A model generated the notes under the pieces. It did no database searches and was not told where the DNA came from. It worked only from the letters and a program-made list of their open reading frames with translations. Of a DNA stretch of 62,086 nt, positions 32,806-40,517 are shown in pieces. Position 1 is the stretch's first letter. Every line of letters begins with the position of its first letter. Both the position numbers and the translations under genes were made by a program. Source of the stretch: Streptomyces kaniharaensis (GTDB lineage Bacteria > Actinomycetota > Actinomycetes > Streptomycetales > Streptomycetaceae); assembly GCF_009569385.1 (NCBI RefSeq), contig NZ_WBOF01000008.1, positions 1-62,086 of the forward strand, written 5' to 3'.

Positions 32806-33399
32806 TCAGACCTCCCGCTCCCGCTCGCAGTAGGTGCAGGCGTACTCCCCGTCGCCCCACTCGCCGTGCTGGGTGCAGTGCCACTCCGGCTCGCGCGCCG
32901 TCTCGACCTGCGCGACGTCCTGCAGCCCGTACCGGGCCACGGCGGCGTCGATCGCGGCGCTGACCTCGGCGGCGGTGAACTTCGCCGGGTACGTCGCCTC
33001 GTGCACCTCGCTCGTGTACACCGGCTCGTTCCACCCGGTCAGGTGGCGTCCCAGCACCATGGCCTCGGCGGTGACGGTGAGGTGCCGCAGTTCCACCGCC
33101 CGCCGTTCCACGGCCTCGGCGGTGAGCCGGTCGGCGCCGACCTGGCCGGTGCCCCGGCAGTGCGCGCACTGGCCGGACTGGTCGGGGTGGGCGTTCTGGA
33201 ACTGCTGCCGCTCGGTGGCCAGCAGCTCGGTGATCGCGGTCGCGTTGCCCACCGGCACCTCGACGTCGGCCTGCGCGCCGCCGAGCCCGCTGCCGACCGT
33301 GAGCATCACCACCTGGTGGTCGGGCCCCATCGGGTACTCGTCCACCATCTCCTGGACGGCCTGGGCGAGCGCGAGCGCCGCGGTCCTCTCCTCTTTCAC
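32806..33399 (-). CDS. Hypothetical protein with DnaJ-like zinc knuckle, 197 aa
   Basis: GTG 33399 overlaps the upstream stop (GTGA), with GGAGGAGGAG upstream. Contains CAHCRGTGQVG (a CxxCxGxG knuckle) near residue 87 and a terminal HCTQHGEWGDGEYACTYC zinc-ribbon-like motif. Not recognised as a whole. Part of the 31.7-34.0 kb minus operon. Confidence 0.75.
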   Translation of the reverse strand: MKEERTAALALAQAVQEMVDEYPMGPDHQVVMLTVGSGLGGAQADVEVPVGNATAITELLATERQQFQNAHPDQSGQCAHCRGTGQVGADRLTAEAVERRAVELRHLTVTAEAMVLGRHLTGWNEPVYTSEVHEATYPAKFTAAEVSAAIDAAVARYGLQDVAQVETAREPEWHCTQHGEWGDGEYACTYCEREREV

Positions 33400-33977
33400 T
33401 GCTCCTCCTCCTTCACCTGGTTGGCGAGCAGGAACGCCCCGGCCCTGGCCAGCGCCTCCTCGCGGGTGTCGTACGTCTCCTCGGCCTCGTCGTGGCGGCC
33501 GTTCGCGCCGGTGCCGATCCACCACCAGCCGCTCTCGTCGGGGTGGTAGCTGATCCGGGCATCCCCGCCGGCCATCTCCAGCTCGGTCGCCTCCGGCAGG
33601 GGAACCATGATCCGGGTGACGCCGGGCCAGCGACTGCGGGCGGACTGGCGGGTGATCCCCCACGCCTCGCCGAGCTGGACGTAGGTCGCGCCCTGGCTCC
33701 CGGCCCGGCCGGCGACCTCGGCGGCCATGACGTCGGCGGCCGGGCCGACCTCCCGCAGCATCCGCAGGACCGACAGCGTGTAGTCCTGGGTGAGCCGCAG
33801 GGCCTCCCGGGTGTGCTTCTTCGCCCCCTCGGGCGCCTGCGCGACTCGACGGGAGATCCGCTCCGCGTGGTTCCACGCGAGCGAGTAGATCTCCTTCCGC
33901 AGCTGTTCCAGCTGTTCCTCGTCGGGTTCCACGTAGGCCGGCGTGATCGGGGCCCAGAACCCCTCTTCGTTCTCCAT
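33396..33977 (-). CDS. HTH-containing regulator-like protein, 193 aa
   Basis: Residues about 95-120 (GATYVQLGEAWGITRQSARSRW) form a clear helix-turn-helix of the kind also found in the 548-aa neighbour. Helical N-terminal half, and a C-terminal half (ISYHPDESGWWWIGTGANGRHDEAEETYDTREEALARAGAFL) that looks like a small alpha/beta sensor domain. ATG 33977. The operator array at 33991-34052 lies just upstream, so autorepression is likely. Confidence 0.78.
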   Translation of the reverse strand: MENEEGFWAPITPAYVEPDEEQLEQLRKEIYSLAWNHAERISRRVAQAPEGAKKHTREALRLTQDYTLSVLRMLREVGPAADVMAAEVAGRAGSQGATYVQLGEAWGITRQSARSRWPGVTRIMVPLPEATELEMAGGDARISYHPDESGWWWIGTGANGRHDEAEETYDTREEALARAGAFLLANQVKEEEQ

Positions 33978-33990
33978 GCGTCAAGTCTAC

Positions 33991-34052
33991 CTGTCGCCGA
34001 CAGTTCTGTCTGTCGAATCTGTGGAACTGTCGGCGACAGTTCCATCTGTCAG
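33991..34052. promoter_or_regulatory. Operator array CTGTCG(C/G)CGACAG with associated direct repeats
   Basis: Two near-palindromes, CTGTCGCCGACAG (33991-34003) and CTGTCGGCGACAG (34027-34039), are 36 bp apart, and each is followed by GTTC(TG/CA)TCTGTC. It sits between the start of the 193-aa HTH gene and the end of the 548-aa gene. Confidence 0.7.
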
Positions 34053-35695
34053 GAGGGGACGCACTCGCAGGATGGAACGTCCTCCCACTGGCCGTTCCTC
34101 TTGGCGACGACCGGACCGGCGCCGGGGATGCCGCTGCCTCCGCACCGGGTGCAGGAAGCGTCCGCGCCGGGGTCGAGCCCCCAGCTATCCCCGCAGCCGT
34201 TGCAGCGCGCGCAGTCGGCGAAGTCGTCGGTGTTCGGGATCGGCTCGCCGTACTCCTCGACGTCCACCGAGCCGCACCGCGGGCAGGTGATGGTGTACCG
34301 GCGCTGTCCGGCGAACAGCGGGGGCCGGCTGCGCTCGCACCCTCCGCACGTCTCGCTGTCGATGGCGTTCATGGCCTTGCACACCACGCACCGCCAGTGC
34401 ACGCCGTCCGCGTGGCCGGGCTGCAGCTCGACCGCCCCGGTCCCGGCGGCCGCCAGCTGGCCGGCGGCGGTGGACCACGGGTCGGCCTCGTCCTCGTCGC
34501 CCTGGTCCGCCTTGAGCGCGTCGGCCTTCGCCTGGACGGCCTGCCGGCTCATCCCCGCCGCGCGGCCGAGCTCCGCGTAGTTCGCGTGGCCCGGGTCCGC
34601 CCACGCCAGGATCTGGTCCAACCGCGCGCTGACGGCGGCCTGGGCCAGCTTCGACTCCTTCATGGCCTCCACCCGGCGCGGGCCCAGCACTACCTCCAGC
34701 TCGCGCACCAGCCGGGACCGCAGCCGGGACCGCTCGGCGCGCATCGCCGGGACGGCGTCCACCAGCAGCACGCCGTCCTCGGTGGCGGCCCGCTGCTCGC
34801 GCTCGGCGAGGTGGACCAGGTCGCGCTCGCTGCTGTCCGCACTCACCAGCGACTCCCGGCCGCTGGTGGCCCACCACCGTTCCAGCTCCATCGGGGTCCG
34901 CCCGGAGGCCATCTCCCGCCGGTAGCCGTACAGCCACGCCCGGGTGCCCACCACCAGCAGCCGCTGGTCCTGGCCGAGCTCGATGCCCAGCGCCTCGGCG
35001 ATCAGCCCGCGGTCCGGGTCCAGCCCGAGCGTGCGGGTCAGGTGCGGGGCCTGCTCGTCCAGCTGGCGGGCAGTCCAGTCCGCCCACCTGCGCTCGATCC
35101 AGTCGGGCAGGGCCTCGTACACCTGGGCCAGCGAGACCACCACCGGGGTCAGCCGCGTCGGGTCGTCGGGGTCGCGCCGCACCAACCGGTCCATCTCCTG
35201 GGCGGCCCGGAACGCCTCGGGCGACCAGTCCACCTCGTCCGTGCCGGGCACCTCCACCAGGTTCTCCAGCAACGCCTGGGCGGCGGGGGCCACCTTCTCG
35301 GCCAGCGCATTGCCCTGCTGGGCCGTCAGGTACGGCAGCTGCCGCACCCCGGAGTCGATCGTCCAGTACATGCTGGTCGGGACCACGTCGGGGCCCTGCC
35401 ACAGCCACAGCTCCGCCCCACCGTGGTAGGTCCGGGCCTCCTGGTCCCGGCGCCAGTCGTCGCAGTGGAACCGCAGGACTCCCTCCTGCAGGTCGAGCAC
35501 GAGCGCCTGGTAGTGCCCGGCGCCCATCCCGGCCGGCTGCGGCCCGGGGTTCTTCCCCTTGGTCCGGTCGTACGCCTCCATCCACTGGTCGATCGCCTCG
35601 CGGTCGGGGATCGGCGGCATCTGCGCCTCGCTCGCCGGGGCGACGCGGACGGTCCTCGCGTGCGGCACCCGCAGGCGCCTGCTCTCGTTCACCAT
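34049..35695 (-). CDS. 548-aa protein with HTH and RanBP2-like zinc fingers
   Basis: No known full-length family. Residues about 50-110 are beta-rich (GHYQALVLDLQEGVLRFHCDDW; AELWLWQGPDV). The middle is helical. An HTH (ANYAELGRAAGMSRQAVQAKADAL) lies near residue 375. The C-terminus has WRCVVCKAMNAIDSETCGGC, which matches the W-x-C-x2-C-x3-N-x6-C-x2-C pattern of RanBP2-type zinc fingers, and then three more CxxC pairs (CPRC, CARCNGCG, CTRCGGSG). ATG 35695 lies inside an operator-like repeat. A nucleic-acid-binding regulator is likely. Confidence 0.75.
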   Translation of the reverse strand: MVNESRRLRVPHARTVRVAPASEAQMPPIPDREAIDQWMEAYDRTKGKNPGPQPAGMGAGHYQALVLDLQEGVLRFHCDDWRRDQEARTYHGGAELWLWQGPDVVPTSMYWTIDSGVRQLPYLTAQQGNALAEKVAPAAQALLENLVEVPGTDEVDWSPEAFRAAQEMDRLVRRDPDDPTRLTPVVVSLAQVYEALPDWIERRWADWTARQLDEQAPHLTRTLGLDPDRGLIAEALGIELGQDQRLLVVGTRAWLYGYRREMASGRTPMELERWWATSGRESLVSADSSERDLVHLAEREQRAATEDGVLLVDAVPAMRAERSRLRSRLVRELEVVLGPRRVEAMKESKLAQAAVSARLDQILAWADPGHANYAELGRAAGMSRQAVQAKADALKADQGDEDEADPWSTAAGQLAAAGTGAVELQPGHADGVHWRCVVCKAMNAIDSETCGGCERSRPPLFAGQRRYTITCPRCGSVDVEEYGEPIPNTDDFADCARCNGCGDSWGLDPGADASCTRCGGSGIPGAGPVVAKRNGQWEDVPSCECVPS

Positions 35696-35743
35696 GACAA
35701 GTAGATTGACACTGAATCAGCTTCGTGACAAGTAGGTTGTCAC
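35695..35743. promoter_or_regulatory. TGACAA-N5-TTGTCA operators at the start of the 548-aa gene
   Basis: GTGACAAGTAGGTTGTCAC (35725-35743) has perfect 7-bp arms. TGACAAGTAGATTGACA (35695-35711) is a diverged copy overlapping the start codon. Spacing is 31 bp. Binding at the second would block initiation. Confidence 0.72.
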
Positions 35744-35873
35744 GACTGGGCGGAAGTGGCTCCCCGGGCTCCGGTACGCGGGCTGACCTGGCCGGATTCC
35801 GGGTGCCCTGCTGGCGGTCGGCCCTGGTGAGCGGGTATCTGTAAGGGCGTCAGTTCAGCCGTGGGAGGTACAT

Positions 35874-36566
35874 GTGTGGCGGCGGACGCCAGCCCCGGGC
35901 AGCGTGCGCGCCTGGCGGCTGCGCCTGCGCGAGATCGAGCGGGACCGCCTGCGCAAGGCAGGGCAGGCACCGCCGACCCTGCAGCAGCTGCGCCCGGCCC
36001 TCGTCGCCCTGGCGGTGGCCGTGGCGGCCGGGGCCTTCTGGCTGACCTGGTCGGTGCAGCTGCTCGGGCTCCTCGGCCTGGTCCTCGGCGGCTCCCTCTA
36101 CCTGTGGCTGCTGGCCTTCCTCGTCCGCCTGCGCGGTGCGGCCGTCCGCCGGCGCCGCGGCCACTACACCTCGGCGGAGGCGGCCTCGCTGACCGATGGC
36201 CAGCTGCCCGCCGTGGTGCTGAACCTGCTCCGCCGGGACGGCTGGCAGGTGGTCTCCGCCCCGCACCAGGGCCAGCCCCGGATACTCGGCACGGACCGGA
36301 CCGGCCGGGAGATCGACGTGACCTTCCGCCCCTCGGACTGGGAGGAGGACACGGTCACCTCCGGCCCCGGCCCCGCTCCGCTGCGGGCGGCCGGGACGGT
36401 CGGCTACGGCGGCGTCGTCCGGCTGATCGTCTCGCTCGGCAACTTCTCGCGCGGTGACGTGCTCTGGGCCTCCCGGCAGGGCGGCCTCCACCTGGTGGAC
36501 GGAGACCTGCTCCGGCGCTGGGCGACGGGCGAGCGGGTCCACCGGCTGCTCGGGATCGTCGGCTGA
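35874..36566 (+). CDS. Membrane protein with Mrr-like restriction-endonuclease domain, 230 aa
   Basis: GTG 35874 with GGGAGG six bases upstream; an ATG at 35872 is in another frame. Two hydrophobic segments (VALAVAVAAGAFWLTW; LLGLLGLVLGGSLYLWLLAF) are followed by a cytoplasmic domain with RDGWQVVSAP, TGREIDVTF and GDVLWASRQGGLHLVDGDLLRRW. The last block resembles the end of Mrr-type endonuclease folds. The Asp/Glu-x-Lys catalytic lysine is not evident, so nuclease activity is uncertain. Confidence 0.7.
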   Translation: MWRRTPAPGSVRAWRLRLREIERDRLRKAGQAPPTLQQLRPALVALAVAVAAGAFWLTWSVQLLGLLGLVLGGSLYLWLLAFLVRLRGAAVRRRRGHYTSAEAASLTDGQLPAVVLNLLRRDGWQVVSAPHQGQPRILGTDRTGREIDVTFRPSDWEEDTVTSGPGPAPLRAAGTVGYGGVVRLIVSLGNFSRGDVLWASRQGGLHLVDGDLLRRWATGERVHRLLGIVG

Positions 36567-36921
36567 CCCGGCACCCACGCTGACCTGGGCTGGGGAGTTT
36601 CAGCTGCGGGCCTGCGGACGGCCGGTGAGTTTCGGGCGGGACCTGGTGAGTTCCATCCGCTGGAACTCACCGGTTTTCTCCCCACCGCAGGTCAGCGGGG
36701 CCGAGCAAGTTGTGCCGTAAGTCGTCCTTGCGGCGGCGGAGCAAGCTATCGCGCAAGCCGGGCTTGCGCCCGTCTTCCGCAGCACCGCGCCGGGGGTCGC
36801 GGTGGGTGGAACGCGCCGGGGGGCACGTTCGGGTGGGCCTGGTCTGCGGCGGGTGCGCGGGCTCGGGCCCCCGCCGTACCCTGGCGCCACACAGTGGCCC
36901 CCGCAGCAGGGAGACAGCCCG
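36567..36921. other. Palindrome-rich non-coding region
   Basis: An outer inverted repeat CGCTGACCTG-N4-GGGGAG (36578-36597 against 36678-36697, 16 of 20 paired) encloses a perfect hairpin GGTGAGTTCCA/TGGAACTCACC (36645-36671) and a competing arm CCGGTGAGTT (36622-36631). A further stem GCGCAAGCC/GGCTTGCGC lies at 36751-36769. No gene is supported. It may be a replication or recombination site, or a composite terminator and operator. Confidence 0.6.
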
Positions 36922-38139
36922 ATGCCAGCACTGCCAGAGTCCCTGACGACCGGTCAGCGAATCCAGCGCCTGCGAGAGGCCCGGGGCATGTCCCGCGCGG
37001 TCCTGGCCGGCCTTCTCGGCCGCTCCGAAGGCTGGCTCAAGGCGGTGGAGAAAGGCCGGCTGCTTCCGCCCCGGCTGCCCATGCTGGTCAAGATCGCCGA
37101 ACACCTGCGGGTGGCCGACCTGTCCGAGCTGACCGGCTCGCTCTCCCTGCCGACCGAGCTGTTCGCCGGCCCCGAGCACCCGGCCCTCGCGGTGGTCCGC
37201 CGCGCGGTCGATTCGGCCTCGCTGGCTCCGGCACCCGGCCGGGCTCCCGACCTCGACCACGTCGCGGCCGCGCTCGCCTCCGGCTGGGCCGCCCGGGACT
37301 CCCGGGGCGACCACCGCACCGCGCTGGCCGAGCTCCTGCCCGGCCTGGTCGCCGACGTCGCCGCGGCCGCCGTCCACCCGGACGTCGCCGACCGCCGGCG
37401 GGCCCTGGTGCTGTACGCCTCGGTGCTGAACTTGGTGCAGATGTACGCCGCGTACCAGGGGGACGGCAATTTGGTGTGGCGGGTGGCCGAGCGGTCGCTG
37501 GCCACCGCGCGGGCCGCCGGCGACCCGGCCGCGACCGGACAGGCGGCCTGGTTCTTGGTGCAGGCGCTTCGGGAGTCGGGGCAGTGGGACTCCGCGCAGA
37601 CGGTCACGGAGGAGACGCTGCTGATGCTCGACCCGCTGCGTTCCTCCTCGCCTGACCTGGCGGCGGCCTGGGCGGCCATGGGCTGGCATGCGGCCATCAC
37701 CCACGCCCGCGCCGGGGAGTCCGGCTCGGCCTGGGGCTGGTTCGACCGCGCGGAGACGGTGGCCCGCACTCTGCCGGCCACCTGGTGGTCGTCGCCCACC
37801 TCGGCGTCGCCGACCGCGATTGCCGTGCACGGGGTGACCGTCGCGGTGGAGCTTCGGCAGGTGGGCACCGCGCTGGCCTGGGCGGACCGGCTCGACCCCC
37901 GGCAGATCCCCGCCCGCCCGCGCCGGGCCCGGCACCTGGTGGAAGTCGCCCGCGCCCATCAGCTCCGCGGCGAGCACCAGCGCACGGCCGAGCTCCTGGG
38001 CGACGCGGTGGCGGCCGCGCCCGAGACGCCCCGGTGGAACAGCGAGACGCACGCCCTGGTCCGCCAGCTCCTCGACGGCCCGGCGTCCGTACGGCCCGCC
38101 GCCCGACAGTTGGCCGGGTCGGTCGGCATCGCGGCCTAG
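36922..38139 (+). CDS. XRE-family regulator with helical repeat domain, 405 aa
   Basis: N-terminal HTH_3/XRE domain (GQRIQRLREARGMSRAVLAGLLGRSEGWLKAVEKG, residues about 11-46), then a linker and a large TPR-like helical domain to the end. This is the common Streptomyces HTH-TPR regulator layout. ATG 36922 has GGGAG. The palindromes upstream are possible binding sites. A 13-bp hairpin follows. Confidence 0.85.
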   Translation: MPALPESLTTGQRIQRLREARGMSRAVLAGLLGRSEGWLKAVEKGRLLPPRLPMLVKIAEHLRVADLSELTGSLSLPTELFAGPEHPALAVVRRAVDSASLAPAPGRAPDLDHVAAALASGWAARDSRGDHRTALAELLPGLVADVAAAAVHPDVADRRRALVLYASVLNLVQMYAAYQGDGNLVWRVAERSLATARAAGDPAATGQAAWFLVQALRESGQWDSAQTVTEETLLMLDPLRSSSPDLAAAWAAMGWHAAITHARAGESGSAWGWFDRAETVARTLPATWWSSPTSASPTAIAVHGVTVAVELRQVGTALAWADRLDPRQIPARPRRARHLVEVARAHQLRGEHQRTAELLGDAVAAAPETPRWNSETHALVRQLLDGPASVRPAARQLAGSVGIAA

Positions 38140-38152
38140 TTCGTCATACCGG

Positions 38153-38181
38153 AGTGGGGGGCACAGACTGTGCCCCCCACT
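38153..38181 (+). terminator. Hairpin after the XRE gene
   Basis: AGTGGGGGGCACA / TGTGCCCCCCACT: a perfect 13-bp stem with a 3-base loop, 14 bases past the stop. Confidence 0.8.
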
Positions 38182-38208
38182 GCCGTTCCCGCTCCCTACG
38201 GTGCGGGG

Positions 38209-38463
38209 ATGGCACATCTGGCACCTCAGCGCATGTCCGGTAGCGATTCGGAGGCGTACCGCCTCGCCATCCTGGCGTCTGAGCGGCTGCGGCTCTCCCT
38301 CGCTCGCCACGGCCTGGAGCTCCCCGGGGTCCGCGGCGACCACCCCTCCGGAGGCGGCGAGCCGATGGTGGAGCTCGGCCGGGTCTCCGCCACCGTGGTC
38401 CACGCCGTGGCCGAGCTCCTGGACCGCCTTCCCCTCGACGGCAGAGAGGCGGAGGCGGGGTGA
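38209..38463 (+). CDS. Hypothetical helical protein, 84 aa
   Basis: ATG 38209 has no clear ribosome site and could be leaderless; ATG 38233 (MSGSDSEAY) is the alternative. Helical (YRLAILASERLRLSLARHG; VVHAVAELLDRLP). Its stop overlaps the next start (GTGA). Not recognised. Confidence 0.65.
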   Translation: MAHLAPQRMSGSDSEAYRLAILASERLRLSLARHGLELPGVRGDHPSGGGEPMVELGRVSATVVHAVAELLDRLPLDGREAEAG

Positions 38464-38696
38464 GCTACCACAACGGTGAACACGCCGTTCACGAGTTCGA
38501 GCGGCACCCGCGCGACGGCGAGCGCGTCCTGGACGCGGCCACCGGGTGGGTCGGCATCATCGACGGTCAGGAAGTCCTGCGGTCCACCTGGAGCGACAAG
38601 GTCGTGGACCGCCGGGTCTGGCTCATCCCGCCCGGCGGCGGCCACCAGTGGCCGGCCGACCCTGGCCAGCTCTCCCCCGCCCCCGACGCCACCTGA
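38460..38696 (+). CDS. Hypothetical protein, 78 aa
   Basis: GTG 38460 is coupled to the previous stop. Beta-rich (GERVLDAATGWVGIIDGQEVLRSTW) with a C-terminal WLIPPGGGHQW. A small soluble domain; not recognised. Confidence 0.65.
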   Translation: MSYHNGEHAVHEFERHPRDGERVLDAATGWVGIIDGQEVLRSTWSDKVVDRRVWLIPPGGGHQWPADPGQLSPAPDAT

Positions 38697-38834
38697 CGCG
38701 CCGTCAGTCGTACTGCCCCTGACCTGCACCGGGTTGGGGGCGGTTTCACTTTCTCGACCAGAAATGAGGAAGTTCGGACACGGAGCATGCCGGGGTCGGG
38801 GTGTCCCCTCGGGTGCCGGGTCGTTGGCCGGGGC

Positions 38835-39329
38835 ATGGAAACCGTCTCCAACCCTTCGCTGCCCGCACTGCGGGGCAACGTCCTGGCCGTGGACCTGCTG
38901 CGGGCCTGCGTCCGACACGACGCGGACGACGTCCGGGACCTGCTGGGCGAACTCAACACCGCGATGCGTCGGCTGACCGACCCGGCCGGCGGCGTCGCGC
39001 TCTACCACCACGCCAAGTACCGGGCTGAGGAGATGTTCGCCGACGCGGTCGAAGCGCTCGGTTGCCGTCCGGGCGACACGGCCGCGCTGCCGACCACGAC
39101 CGTGGCGGTGGAGGTCGTGGTGACGATGGGGCGGGTCATGATGCCTGCGGACGTGGCGGCCGCGCTGCGGGCCTTCGCCGATGGCGACTTCGGGCTGATC
39201 AGCAACCTGGACGGCCTCAACCGGATGGCGGCGGTGTCGCTGGCGACGGCGGCCGCCGAGCGGGCCGCGGCGTCCCCGGAGGCGGTCCTGGAGAAGCTGG
39301 ACCGCCTCCGGAGCGCGTTCAGCTCCTGA
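38835..39329 (+). CDS. Hypothetical protein, 164 aa
   Basis: ATG 38835. Almost all helical (LAVDLLRACVRHDADDVRDLLGEL; VSLATAAAERAAASPEAVLEKLDRL). No motif recognised. Converges on the 377-aa gene; only 4 bases separate the stops. Confidence 0.7.
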   Translation: METVSNPSLPALRGNVLAVDLLRACVRHDADDVRDLLGELNTAMRRLTDPAGGVALYHHAKYRAEEMFADAVEALGCRPGDTAALPTTTVAVEVVVTMGRVMMPADVAAALRAFADGDFGLISNLDGLNRMAAVSLATAAAERAAASPEAVLEKLDRLRSAFSS

Positions 39330-39333
39330 GCCG

Positions 39334-40467
39334 TCAGGCACTCCGCCGGGCAACGGCGTCGGCGGCGGTGCCGCGGCCGATCGCCTGCAGCACCTGGGCC
39401 AGTCGGGCGCCGAGCGTCGCCAGCTCCGGCTCGCCGGGCGGGATCTGGCGCCAGCACGCGAGCGCGTTGCGGGCGGCCAACTGCACGGCCTGGTCCTCGA
39501 CGGCGGACCACCGCAGCCGGTGCTCCGCCGTGGCCGTCCACCGGTCGGCGGCCCGCGCGGCCTGCCCGGCGGCGGCCGCCACGGTCGCCTGGACTTCGAG
39601 CACGTCGCCCATCTCCGGGGACAGGTGCCCGGCGGTTCGCAGCACGCTCCGCTCCCACTGGGCGGCCAGCTCGGCGGCGGCCTGGTGGTGCCCGGCGTGC
39701 ATCGCCTCCGCGATGGCCGGCCGCAGGTCCACCGCGGGCACCTCGACGGGCGGGCGGGTCGGCATCGGCGGCTGGTGGACGGCGGGCCTGGGCCGGGGCA
39801 CCTCGACCTCGACCGGCGGCGGGGCGAGCACCACCGTGCCCGGTTCCAGCCCGGCCTGGGCGGCCGCCACCGGGTGCAGGTCCGCCAGCCGCTGGCCGAC
39901 CGGACCGGACCGCAGCAGCTGGGCCAGCTGCACCGTGTAGGCCGGCGGTCGCCACGGGCCGCGCCGGGCTGGCGGGGCGACGACGCCGTACCGCTCGACG
40001 GCTTCGGGCAGCTGCAGGTCCTCCTCCCGCATCGGCAGACAGCTCGGGTCGGCGATCACGTCCACGACCACGGTCGTCGTGCCTGCCGAGCGGGCGGCGA
40101 GGGCCTGCGCCAGCCACGACCAGGGCAGCGCGGTGTACCTGATCGTCGTGCTTCCGGTCTTGGCCAGCGCGAGGTGGACCTGGTGCTGGCGGTGGTCGCG
40201 GATCAGCTGCCCGCACACGTAGACCAGCAGCGGCCCGGCGGCGGCCGCGGCCTCCTGCAGGCGGGCGAGCACGGCCTGGGGCTCGCCCGGGTCCACCAGC
40301 TGCACCGCGTCCACCGGCCCGGCCCAGCCCTGCAGCAGCCGGTCCGCCGAGACGTTCGCCAGCGTGGTCACGCCGTGCTCGGGGTCGAGCAGCCGGCGGC
40401 GGCTCCGCCTCGGTGCGGCGGCCAGCAGCAGCACTCGGCCGCGGGCCTCGCTCTGGTGGTTCGTCAT
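39334..40467 (-). CDS. Caspase-fold-like protein lacking catalytic residues, 377 aa
   Basis: Residues about 40-160 follow the caspase/metacaspase p20 pattern (LARLQEAAAAAGPLLVYVCGQL...HLALAKTGSTTIRYTALPWSWLAQALAARSAGTTTVVVDVIADPSC). The usual YxGHG is VCGQL and the usual DxC is DVIAD, so both the His and Cys are absent. A Pro/Val-rich linker and a helical C-terminal domain follow. GGGGG lies upstream of ATG 40467. Assignment is from the strand pattern only, so a structure prediction is needed. It follows the winged-helix gene by 50 bases. Confidence 0.6.
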   Translation of the reverse strand: MTNHQSEARGRVLLLAAAPRRSRRRLLDPEHGVTTLANVSADRLLQGWAGPVDAVQLVDPGEPQAVLARLQEAAAAAGPLLVYVCGQLIRDHRQHQVHLALAKTGSTTIRYTALPWSWLAQALAARSAGTTTVVVDVIADPSCLPMREEDLQLPEAVERYGVVAPPARRGPWRPPAYTVQLAQLLRSGPVGQRLADLHPVAAAQAGLEPGTVVLAPPPVEVEVPRPRPAVHQPPMPTRPPVEVPAVDLRPAIAEAMHAGHHQAAAELAAQWERSVLRTAGHLSPEMGDVLEVQATVAAAAGQAARAADRWTATAEHRLRWSAVEDQAVQLAARNALACWRQIPPGEPELATLGARLAQVLQAIGRGTAADAVARRSA

Positions 40468-40517
40468 GCCGTTCCCCCGTTCGTTCGTGCTGGTCAACGC
40501 GCTGAGAGGCGGGACTG

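Noticed and set aside
39334..40467. An active caspase-like protease
   Set aside because: Both catalytic positions are replaced, so only a fold resemblance is claimed.
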